From G965197715 sp965247615 (GTDB taxonomy: Bacteria; Chloroflexota; Dehalococcoidia; Lucifugimonadales; UBA1127): a stretch of 64,000 nt of DNA. The notes under the pieces are model-generated. The model worked only from the letters and a program-made list of their open reading frames with translations. It made no database searches and was not told the DNA's origin. Shown in pieces: positions 1 through 7,623 of the stretch. Numbering within the stretch: the stretch's first letter is position 1; every line of letters starts with the position of its first letter. The stretch is from NCBI GenBank assembly GCA_965247615.1, contig OZ252022.1, forward strand, positions 1,364,001 through 1,428,000, written 5' to 3'. The position numbers were made by a program, and so were the translations under genes.

Positions 1-197
1 CCCTCGTAGCGCGCCACGTTGGCCGGCAGCATGCGGATCAGGGCGGCCGCAAGGCTCGTCTTGCCGCTGCCGGACTCACCCACGATGCCAAGGGCCTCGC
101 CCGGCTCCATGGCGAAGGACGCGCCGTCCACCGCGTGAACGTCCCCGCGCGGTGTCGTGTAGTACAGCCGAAGGTCTTCCACTTCCAGCAGCGGCAT
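1..197 (-). CDS. Oligopeptide/dipeptide ABC transporter ATP-binding protein (N-terminal fragment)
   Basis: Only the first 65 residues are inside the window; the gene runs off the left edge. The start ATG is at 195-197. The translation has the N-terminal beta strand of an ABC ATPase and a clear Walker A, GESGSGKTS, at about residues 41-49, as in the DppD/OppD family. It lies 98 bases downstream of the DppC-like permease on the same strand and would energise uptake on the cytoplasmic side. Family assignment rests on the P-loop and the neighbouring permeases. Choosing DppD over DppF is not possible from this fragment. Confidence 0.85.
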   Translation of the reverse strand, partial: MPLLEVEDLRLYYTTPRGDVHAVDGASFAMEPGEALGIVGESGSGKTSLAAALIRMLPANVARYE

Positions 198-295
198 GTC
201 GTCTCTTCCTCAGCCCGGGGCTATTTCGGCCCCTCGCCCTTTGCTTCCCTCGTCCCGGTCAGCCTCGTTCCGCGGCCCGGCCGGCATTTCCGGCG

Positions 296-1735
296 CTACG
301 CCCGGCCTCGGAGACGCGGATTGACCACCGGCTCGAGCGCCAGGGCCAACAGTGCGAACGTCACCGCCGTGAGCACGATCAGCAGCCCCGGCGGCAGCAC
401 CCACCACCAGTAGCCCACGTACACGGCACCGGTGCGGAACCCCTGTTCCAGGATCTGGCCCCACGTGGGTATCGATGGGTCCCCCAGCCCGAGGAAGCTC
501 AGCCCCGCCTCCGCAAGGATGGCCGCGGGCGTGAAGAAGATCATCTGCGCGAACACGAAGGGCGCCACCTGTGGGAATATGTGCCGCAGCATGATGCGCC
601 GGCGCGAGGCCCCCAGTGCCACGCTGGCCTCCACGAACTGGCCCGACTTTAGCTGCAACACCATCGAACGTATCAGTATCGTCAGCCCCGGCCAGCTGAA
701 CGCCACCAGCAGCAGGATGATCAGTAAGAGATTCGAGCCGAATACAAAGACCATGAAGATCAGGATCGGCAGAAGCGGGATGTTGGCCACCACGTCCGCC
801 AGCCGCTGTATCGCCGTGTCCACCCAGCCGCCCAGGTACCCGCTGGCGATGCCCAGGGCCGTCCCCGTCGCCGTCGTCAGCGTCGACGCCAGCAGGCCGA
901 TGAACAGCGCCACCGGGAAGCCGAAGAGGAGCCCCACCGCCAGGTCCCGCCCCAACGAGTCCGTCCCCATCAACCCAAAGACAGAACCTCCCAGCACCAC
1001 GGACGCGGAGTCCAGCGTGTCCCCTTCGTTGGAGGCCACAACCTGCACCATGAACTCGTAGGCCCCCGGCAGGATACGGAAGCTGAGCTCCTCGCCCGCA
1101 ACCGGCACGCCGAAGCTGGCCTGGTCCTCCAGGCCGCGCAGGTCGCGCTCCGTCAGGTCCATCCCGTAGCGATCGTTGTGGAACTCCGCCAGCGCCCGCC
1201 TCGCCGTCTCGTCGGCGCTGACCAACACCCGGAGCGGTGTCTCGTCGTGCCGCGACACCGGGGCCGCCTCGCCGGGCCGCGCCCCCGGTGGAACGTAGCG
1301 GTAGAGCGTGACTGTGCCTCCGTCCGGCCGCCGCATCGTGAGCGTGATCAGGGGAGGCCTGCCAACGAACGAGATGTTGGAGAGCGAGAGCGAAACGAAG
1401 CTGGGCGGCTCGCTGTATTCGTAGTCCATGGGCATCCGGTAGCGCCGCACCGTGGCTCCGCCGACCTGCGCGGTCTCGTCCGGCTCCGTGGCCCTGAGCG
1501 CCGTGTGCACCACGCGGCTGCCGTCGCCGAATGCGTTGGTCCACGCTGGCGGGACCGCCTTCGGGTTGTCGGCCCAGACCAGGGGAGCGCTCCACCGCGT
1601 GTCGCCGAAATTCAACGGGTAGGAGACCAGGACGTACGCGGAGATGAAGATCATCCCCAGCAGCAAGGCGATGCCTGCCTTGCCGGTCCCGCTCGCCAGT
1701 ATCATCTTCAGGGCGTCGCCCACCCGCGCGTTCAT
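296..1735 (-). CDS. ABC transporter permease, DppC/OppC type, with large extracytoplasmic insertion
   Basis: Inner-membrane permease of 479 aa for peptide or similar uptake. TM1 lies at about residues 18-38. About 200 mostly hydrophilic residues follow before the conserved DSLGRDL segment (about 255) that opens the BPD transport domain. Several TM helices follow, with an EAA-type loop near GASRRRIMLRHIFP that contacts the ATPase. Typical DppC is about 300 aa, so the TM1-TM2 region is much enlarged, probably as a folded external domain. The start ATG is preceded by GAGGGGG at suitable spacing. It follows the DppB-like gene by 100 bases in the same operon. The substrate cannot be read from sequence. 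Confidence 0.9.
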   Translation of the reverse strand: MNARVGDALKMILASGTGKAGIALLLGMIFISAYVLVSYPLNFGDTRWSAPLVWADNPKAVPPAWTNAFGDGSRVVHTALRATEPDETAQVGGATVRRYRMPMDYEYSEPPSFVSLSLSNISFVGRPPLITLTMRRPDGGTVTLYRYVPPGARPGEAAPVSRHDETPLRVLVSADETARRALAEFHNDRYGMDLTERDLRGLEDQASFGVPVAGEELSFRILPGAYEFMVQVVASNEGDTLDSASVVLGGSVFGLMGTDSLGRDLAVGLLFGFPVALFIGLLASTLTTATGTALGIASGYLGGWVDTAIQRLADVVANIPLLPILIFMVFVFGSNLLLIILLLVAFSWPGLTILIRSMVLQLKSGQFVEASVALGASRRRIMLRHIFPQVAPFVFAQMIFFTPAAILAEAGLSFLGLGDPSIPTWGQILEQGFRTGAVYVGYWWWVLPPGLLIVLTAVTFALLALALEPVVNPRLRGRA

Positions 1736-1835
1736 TGCCCCACCCCCTCAGCCGCCATGACGCCCGCGCGGCGCGGCACGGCGAACCCCGGTGTTCGCGG
1801 GAAGCTTCTCCCCGGCGCCCGCCCGTCTCGAATGC

Positions 1836-2888
1836 TCATGTGTACCGCACCCGCGGGTCCAGCAGCAGATAGAGGACCTCCAGCACGAAGCGGGCCGCCA
1901 CGTAGAGCAGCGTGAAGACGAACGTGAGCGCGACGATCACGCCTTCGTCCGGCGACCCCGCCACGGCCTCGAAATAGAGCCGGCCCATCCCCTGCCAGTT
2001 GAACACCGTCTCCACCAGGATGGATCCTCCCAGCGACCCAATCAGGCTGAAGATGAGCCCCGTGACGATGGGCGGCGCGGCCACGCGCAGGATGTGGCGC
2101 CGAAGCACCGTCCCCTCCGGCACCCCCTTCGTCCGCGCCACGTTCACGTGGTCCTCCTGCGCCACGTTCAATGTCATCGTCCGTACCGTGTACAGGTACG
2201 GCCCCACGCTCACGAGCACCAGGGTGATGATGGGTAGCAGCGCGTGCTTCAACAGGTCCAAGAAGCGGCTCAAGCCGGACTCCGGCGGCGGCGTGCTGTA
2301 CATCCCTCCGGACGGCAGGACGTTGAACTGGAACGACAGCACCAGGATGAGGAGGATGCCCGTCCACCACGCCGGCAGGGCGAAGGACACGGCGGCGCTG
2401 AAGGACACGACGCGGTCCGTCTTTGTCCCCACCTTCGTCGCCATCTTGACGCCAATGCCCAGCCCCAGGACCGCCGTGATGATGAGCGACGTGGTCAGGA
2501 GCAGCACCGTGTTCGGCAGGCGGTCCAGGACGATGTCCGCGATCCTGCTGCTCCCCTCGAAGCTCCGCAGCGTCCGCGCCTCGCCCAGGTCCAGCGTCAG
2601 AACGCGGAGCACCGTATCCGGCAGGCGGAAATACCACGGCTGGTCTAGGTCGTAGAACTGCTCGAGCTCTTTCTTCCGCTCCACCAGGACGCGCTCGATC
2701 TCGTCCGGGTTGCGGATGGTCTGCGCCAGACCGGTGCGGAGCCCCCGCAGCTCCTCGCTGATTACCGCCTCGAGTATGCGGTCGGAGAAGCCCGTCGCTC
2801 CCAGGGTTACGACCAGAAGCACCAGTACGGCTAGCAGCACCCCAATGAGGGTCGCCGCGCGGAGGACTAGGGCTCGAGCAAGGGCCAC
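1836..2888 (-). CDS. ABC transporter permease, DppB/OppB type
   Basis: First gene of the transporter operon, 350 aa, with a GTG start at 2886-2888 and an AAGGAG site upstream. There is an N-terminal TM helix, then a charged extracytoplasmic stretch (about residues 35-120, ending near SRIADIVLDRLPNTVLL), then the BPD permease core with an EAA loop near GVPEGTVLRRHIL. It pairs with the DppC-like subunit to form the pore. The extended region after TM1 is longer than in the usual enterobacterial DppB, in keeping with the enlarged partner permease. Family confidence is high; the ligand is unknown. Confidence 0.9.
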   Translation of the reverse strand: MALARALVLRAATLIGVLLAVLVLLVVTLGATGFSDRILEAVISEELRGLRTGLAQTIRNPDEIERVLVERKKELEQFYDLDQPWYFRLPDTVLRVLTLDLGEARTLRSFEGSSRIADIVLDRLPNTVLLLTTSLIITAVLGLGIGVKMATKVGTKTDRVVSFSAAVSFALPAWWTGILLILVLSFQFNVLPSGGMYSTPPPESGLSRFLDLLKHALLPIITLVLVSVGPYLYTVRTMTLNVAQEDHVNVARTKGVPEGTVLRRHILRVAAPPIVTGLIFSLIGSLGGSILVETVFNWQGMGRLYFEAVAGSPDEGVIVALTFVFTLLYVAARFVLEVLYLLLDPRVRYT

Positions 2889-3174
2889 GTATACAGTCTC
2901 CTTCGTATGAAGCGCGGACAGGCTCTCGTCGCTGCGCTTCGGTATCGGGAAGTGCGCGTAGCTGCTCTTCTACCGACCGTGGCAAGGGTCTCTGCTGCTC
3001 CCCCAGTCGTGGATGCGCCGGAACATGGACGCACACGGGACCCGTCTGCGCTCACCGCCGGGCGCGCACAACGTCGATTGTACTATAGTTGTCCCGCCCG
3101 CCTCGTCTGCTCAAGGCTGTGCTACAATTCAGGCCGCTTCCTCCCGGCAAACCTGCCTACAGTTGGGAGCCCCC

Positions 3175-4104
3175 GTGAGAACACCCAGCGGAGTCGACAT
3201 CGGCATCAGTCTGCCCCAGAGCTTTGCCGATGGCCGCGTTGACCTGGAACTCATACATAGCTTCGTCCAGAGAGCCGAGGCCCTAGATTACCATAGCCTG
3301 TGGGTCGTGGAGCAGATCATCGGTTCCGTGGCAGTCCTGGAGCCCGTCAGCCTGCTCGCCTACGTCGCCGGCATCAGCTCCAGGGCGCGCATCGGTAGCT
3401 CTGTGCTCGTGACCAACCTGCGCAACCCCGTGCAGTTGGCCAAGAGCCTTTCGACCATAGACCACCTCAGCAGCGGGCGGCTCACCGTCGGTTTGGGCCT
3501 TGGGCCCAGTGTCGACACCTACCCGGCGTTCGGCGTGCCGCCGGAGCACCGCGTCAGCAGGTTCGTGGAAGGGGTCCAGGTGATGAAGGCCCTGTGGACG
3601 CAGCCCTCGGCCCGGCTTCAGGGCCGGTTCTGGCGCCTCGACGGCGTGCCTATGGAGCCCAAGCCCGTGCAGACGCCCCATCCCCCGCTCTGGTTCGGGG
3701 CGCGGGCCCCGGCCGCCCTGAAGCGGGCTGTCGCCCACGGCGACGGCTGGATGGGCGCCGGCTCTTCGTCCAACGAGGATTTCAAGCGAGAGGTCGGAGA
3801 GCTCCGGCTGCTCCTAGAGCAGGCCGGCCGGGACCCCGCAACCTTCACCCTCTCCAAGCGCGTCTACCTGGCCGTGGACGATGACGAAGCCCGCGCCGAG
3901 CGGAGGCTCATGGAGTGGTTCGGCCACTTCTACAACAACCCGGCCATGGCCAAACGTGTCTGCGTGTGGGGCAGTGAGCAGAAGTGCCTTGACCACCTCG
4001 CCGAGCTTGTCCAGGCGGGTGCACAACACCTGCTGCTCAATCCGTTGTACGATAGCATGGAGCATATGGAGATCTTTTCCGAACGGCTGATTCCAAACCT
4101 ATAG
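3175..4104 (+). CDS. LLM-class flavin-dependent oxidoreductase
   Basis: TIM-barrel, luciferase-like monooxygenase family protein of 309 aa that would use FMN or F420. The GTG at 3175 begins VRTPSGVDIGISLPQ, the usual family start; the open frame further upstream lacks family features. Landmarks are the first strand DIGISLP, the helix SLWVVEQ, the strand RIGSSVLVTNLRNP, the glycine-rich GRLTVGLGLG and the C-terminal HLLLNPL strand. The stop codon overlaps the AGGAGG site of the next gene, so the two are probably co-transcribed. The reaction is unknown; F420 rather than FMN is suggested only by frequency in similar genomes. Confidence 0.9.
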   Translation: MRTPSGVDIGISLPQSFADGRVDLELIHSFVQRAEALDYHSLWVVEQIIGSVAVLEPVSLLAYVAGISSRARIGSSVLVTNLRNPVQLAKSLSTIDHLSSGRLTVGLGLGPSVDTYPAFGVPPEHRVSRFVEGVQVMKALWTQPSARLQGRFWRLDGVPMEPKPVQTPHPPLWFGARAPAALKRAVAHGDGWMGAGSSSNEDFKREVGELRLLLEQAGRDPATFTLSKRVYLAVDDDEARAERRLMEWFGHFYNNPAMAKRVCVWGSEQKCLDHLAELVQAGAQHLLLNPLYDSMEHMEIFSERLIPNL

Positions 4105-4115
4105 GAGGTCTCACT

Positions 4116-4541
4116 TTGTCCATTCAGCTCGACGACGAAATGGCTGAGAACATCAACACGGCCCGGTTGAAAGGAAAGTCGTGCGTGCTCGCCACCGCAG
4201 CCCCCGACGGCTTCCCCAGCATTGGCTTCCGGGGCAGCATGATGGTCTTCGACTCCGACCACCTCGCCTACTGGGAGCGCTCCAAGCGGGATGGTCTGGC
4301 CAACATCCAGAAGAACCCCAGGGTTACCGTCATGTACCGTGACAACGATACCAAGGTGGGCTGGAAGTTCTATGGCCGCACCGCCATCCACGAGGACGGA
4401 GACCTCCGCGAGCAGGTCTGGGACCGCGTTGTGGATGTGGAGAAGACCCCCGACCCGGAGAAGAAGGGGTTCGCCGTCATCATCGAGGTCGATAGGGTCG
4501 AGATGTTCAACGGCACAGTCCTCCAGGAGCGCGAGTCCTAG
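4116..4541 (+). CDS. Pyridoxamine 5'-phosphate oxidase-related flavoprotein (FMN-binding split barrel)
   Basis: Protein of 141 aa starting at TTG 4116 behind a strong TAGGAGG site that includes the stop codon of the LLM gene. It carries the split-barrel pattern of short PNPOx-like proteins: LKGKSCVLATAAPDGFPS, then the strand GSMMVFDSDHLAYWE, then NIQKNPRVTVMYRD. Family members bind FMN or F420 and reduce small molecules, or act as general flavoproteins. Pairing with an LLM oxidoreductase suggests a shared redox cofactor or pathway, which is inference. Confidence 0.85.
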   Translation: MSIQLDDEMAENINTARLKGKSCVLATAAPDGFPSIGFRGSMMVFDSDHLAYWERSKRDGLANIQKNPRVTVMYRDNDTKVGWKFYGRTAIHEDGDLREQVWDRVVDVEKTPDPEKKGFAVIIEVDRVEMFNGTVLQERES

Positions 4542-4602
4542 CAACGGCCCCGGCGTTCACCACAGCCCCTTCAGCGGGAGCGGGCGCCCCGGGTGGCTGC
4601 TT

Positions 4603-4633
4603 ACGGTGAAGGGGCCGAACCAGGTGAGTGGTG
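4603..4633 (+). repeat. Dispersed repeat family R1, copy A (degenerate)
   Basis: Reads GGTGAAGGGGCCGAACCAGG then TGAGTGG. It matches the R1 pattern seen in better form at 38056, 41788, 44673 and 51044. It sits between two convergent genes. Confidence 0.5.
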
Positions 4634-4767
4634 GTTGGCGCCCCGCCCCACTCCGATGCCACACCTGCCATGTGGAATAGCGTGGGGCGCAGTGAGGCTT
4701 CAGCGGGCGCGCGAACGCTCGGCCCCTCGCGCCCTGCGCGAGGGCTAGGGCCGCTCCAGCCTGGCTG

Positions 4768-7413
4768 CTACAACCCTGATCGTCGACGCAGCGCTGCGAG
4801 CCCCACCAGCGCCCCCACCGCGCCCAGCGCCGCCAGGTCCGTCGCCCCGCTGCTCCCGCAGCCACCCCCGCCCGGCTCCTGCTGAGGCTCCTGTCCCGCG
4901 GGCGTCGCGGCACTCGGCGCCGTAGACGTGGACGGGGCTTGCGCGTCCGGCGTCGCAGCCATCGTCGGGGCCTGTGAGCTGGGTGCCTCCACCGTCGCGT
5001 CCAGGTCCACGCGGCGCTCCGTCATCGCCGATACCTCGCTGCTGTAGCCCGCCAGAAAGAGCTGGTACAGGCCCGGCTGAAGCTTGCCGCCGACGTCTGC
5101 GCCCAGCTCTACCGTGAACTGCCCGCCTGCGCTGGACCGTGCCTCACCCGATGCCAACTTCTCGCCACTGGCGGGGTCCAGGAGCAGATAGTGCAGGCCC
5201 AGCGTCCCCGGCCCCTGGAGGCTGACCGGTATGCTCTGGGCCGCTCCAATCTGCAAAGAGCTGGCGCCCACCTCTTGAAACTCAACCAGCTCGGGGACAC
5301 CAAAGCGAAAGTCTCCAGGCTTGAACGGGTAGTTGGGTTCCCGGAAGGCCTTCAGCTCCGCGAACTGGGCCGGAGGGTCGTAGCGGGTCAGCATGAAAGG
5401 TCCATTGCTGATCACTAGGAGGCCGTGACTGTCCCACCAGTCCAGCACCGCCTGGTACCGGGCCGCGGCGTCCTGCGTGGAGGCCAGCGTCCTCCCGCCG
5501 ATGGTCAGGACGCTCGTGGGGATCTTGTTGTCGCGGGAGAGCTCCCGCAACGTATTGCGCACCAGGCGTGAGTCGCGGTCCATCACCAGGCTCACCCATG
5601 GCACCTGGAACCGTGCCGCGGCCGTGGCGCTGTACGCCGCCTGTCGTTTGTCGAAGACCAGCGTGTCCATCGCGTACAGCAGCTCCCAGGGCATTAAGAG
5701 GCCCGTGGGCGATGCGTACGAGGCGATGTAGTTGTCCTCGAAGTTCCAGAAGTCGACGTATACCTCCAGGCGATTGTCGTCCAGTACCCGGAACCCGCGG
5801 AACGTGTCCAGGTACGGGCGCGCCGTCACCGCCATGGCTGTCTCGACTCGCGCCTTCTCCGTGTCGTACGCAATGTCGAAGCCCTGGTGGATCGAGTAGA
5901 TGACGTCGGCCATGGAGATGGGCTGGCCGTGGTGCCACGTCGACTGGAAGTACCGCGTGTAGTCGAAGGTCACCTTGCTCGTGGCCTGGGTCCCCTGGTC
6001 CACCGGCCGCCACGTGTCCCTGTCGTGGTCAACCATCACGGCGTCGGAGGGCAGGTCCAGCTTGCCGCTCGGTCCCGCAGTCTCCACCTCGTAATCGGCG
6101 CGGAAGGGTATGGGTACCCCCGTAAACGGATGGTTCCACGTCGGCGAGTCGTGGATGTTGCGCCAGATGTCGGTGCTGTACACGTCGCCCAGACCGCCAA
6201 CGGGGTTCCACGTCGTGCGCTCGGTCCACACCCAGAGATGCCCCACCGTCAGCTCGCTCTTGCCGGGAATGCTGGCTTCCCGCAGGGTCCAGGGCGCCTT
6301 GGGGCCGGCCACCAGGTCCTCCGTCACGTTCTCCAGCGCGCTGCTGGCGCCGAAGCTGTTCACGACGGTGGCAACCCACAGCCGCACCGACTCATCCAGC
6401 GCGATTGCCGTCGCCTGCCGGTACAGCGTGTTGCGCTCCTCCAGGCTCGCGAACCTTCCCGTGAATAGCCGCTTGCCGATGCCGTCCAGCTCCTCGTTCT
6501 CGTACTGCCAGTACCCGGACGCTCGCCAACCCGGCATATTTCCCATCCACGGCGCGGCCATCTGGTTGATCTGAGAGAAGTCGTACCGGTCCGGGGCGGA
6601 GCGCCCCCAACCCTCCGTATAGAGGTGCCACTGGAAGGCCTGCGGGTCAGAGGAATACACGGTGAAGATCGCCGGCGCAAAGGTCTGGTACGCCGGCGCC
6701 ACCGAGAACCCCGCGAGCTCCAGCTCCTTGCGCAGCAGGTCCCCCACCTCCCGCCGCTCGTCCTCCGTGCGAATGATGAACTTGAGCCGGATGGGCCTGC
6801 CTTCGTAGTTCCAGACGTCGTCCACCAGCGTCGCCCCGGCCTCCTCCATCGCCTCCTTGATCTGCGCCCGGGCAAACTCCGGGTCGTAGCGAATGTCGGA
6901 CTCGCGCACCTGGTCGTACACCGTGAGCTGGTCGAAGTCGCCCGGGCTCAGGTGCGTAATCATAGGCAGCGCCATGCCGCGGTACACGTCCCCCACTACA
7001 AACTCGCGGTTCACCAGCCGCTGCACGGCCTGGCGCACCTTCTTGATGGAGAAGGGGTTGAGCTCCCCGGCGGGCGCCGGCGCCGGGTTCAGGATGATGG
7101 AAAGGTTCGTCGCCGGCGCCTCGTAGATCCGCACGCCCGGCGTCCCTCGGAGCTCCGTGGCCGCCTGAATCTTGAGGCCGAAGAGGTAGAGGTCCATGTT
7201 CCCCTGGCGCAGGTCCAGCGGGGCCCGGTCCACGTCAAAGGCCTTGAAGTAGACCGTGTCGACCACCGGCCCAGGCTCCTGCGCAGGTGGCGCCGCGTAC
7301 ACTACGCCACCTGCGCCGACGGCCAGGAGCGCGGCGGCCAGCGTCAGCGCGGCCGCCATGCGGCGGAACGCGCTCCTTGGCCGACCCTCGGATGCTCGAC
7401 GATCTCTCAGCAT
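4768..7413 (-). CDS. Extracellular solute-binding protein, family 5 type, with C-terminal Cys/TM/basic anchor
   Basis: Substrate-binding protein of 881 aa, likely partner of the DppBCD genes. The start ATG is at 7413 (MLRDRRASEG). The signal peptide hydrophobic core is about residues 21-40, with no lipobox. The long body holds SBP_bac_5-type segments such as FSIKKVRQAVQRLVNREFV. The C-terminus has a Pro/Ala/Thr-rich linker, a GGGGCGSSG motif, a hydrophobic helix (about 858-874) and a terminal RRRSGL. This resembles Cys-containing CTERM sorting signals or a tail anchor. Size and C-terminal anchoring recall archaeal peptide-binding proteins more than bacterial DppA. It is separated from the permeases by two plus-strand genes. 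Confidence 0.85.
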   Translation of the reverse strand: MLRDRRASEGRPRSAFRRMAAALTLAAALLAVGAGGVVYAAPPAQEPGPVVDTVYFKAFDVDRAPLDLRQGNMDLYLFGLKIQAATELRGTPGVRIYEAPATNLSIILNPAPAPAGELNPFSIKKVRQAVQRLVNREFVVGDVYRGMALPMITHLSPGDFDQLTVYDQVRESDIRYDPEFARAQIKEAMEEAGATLVDDVWNYEGRPIRLKFIIRTEDERREVGDLLRKELELAGFSVAPAYQTFAPAIFTVYSSDPQAFQWHLYTEGWGRSAPDRYDFSQINQMAAPWMGNMPGWRASGYWQYENEELDGIGKRLFTGRFASLEERNTLYRQATAIALDESVRLWVATVVNSFGASSALENVTEDLVAGPKAPWTLREASIPGKSELTVGHLWVWTERTTWNPVGGLGDVYSTDIWRNIHDSPTWNHPFTGVPIPFRADYEVETAGPSGKLDLPSDAVMVDHDRDTWRPVDQGTQATSKVTFDYTRYFQSTWHHGQPISMADVIYSIHQGFDIAYDTEKARVETAMAVTARPYLDTFRGFRVLDDNRLEVYVDFWNFEDNYIASYASPTGLLMPWELLYAMDTLVFDKRQAAYSATAAARFQVPWVSLVMDRDSRLVRNTLRELSRDNKIPTSVLTIGGRTLASTQDAAARYQAVLDWWDSHGLLVISNGPFMLTRYDPPAQFAELKAFREPNYPFKPGDFRFGVPELVEFQEVGASSLQIGAAQSIPVSLQGPGTLGLHYLLLDPASGEKLASGEARSSAGGQFTVELGADVGGKLQPGLYQLFLAGYSSEVSAMTERRVDLDATVEAPSSQAPTMAATPDAQAPSTSTAPSAATPAGQEPQQEPGGGGCGSSGATDLAALGAVGALVGLAALRRRSGL

Positions 7414-7623
7414 GGTTGCTCTCACGTTCCTCTGCGTTGTACCCTCATTCCGCTTGCCTTGGGCGTTGGACCGTCCCGCCCAGCCCTCCGGTGCACTTGG
7501 GCATGACACCCGCTCGCCTCCTGGCTGTGCGCCCGCTTGCGGCGACTTGCCATCTGCCAGCCCAGGGTTGCCGACCTCTTCACCCCTGCCTGCCTCTCCT
7601 CAGCCTTGATAGGGGACTGACCG

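Noticed and set aside
210..1595. Long open frames overlapping the permease genes
   Set aside because: They are out of frame with the clear ABC permease and consist of Arg/Gly/Pro-rich translation typical of GC-rich shadows.
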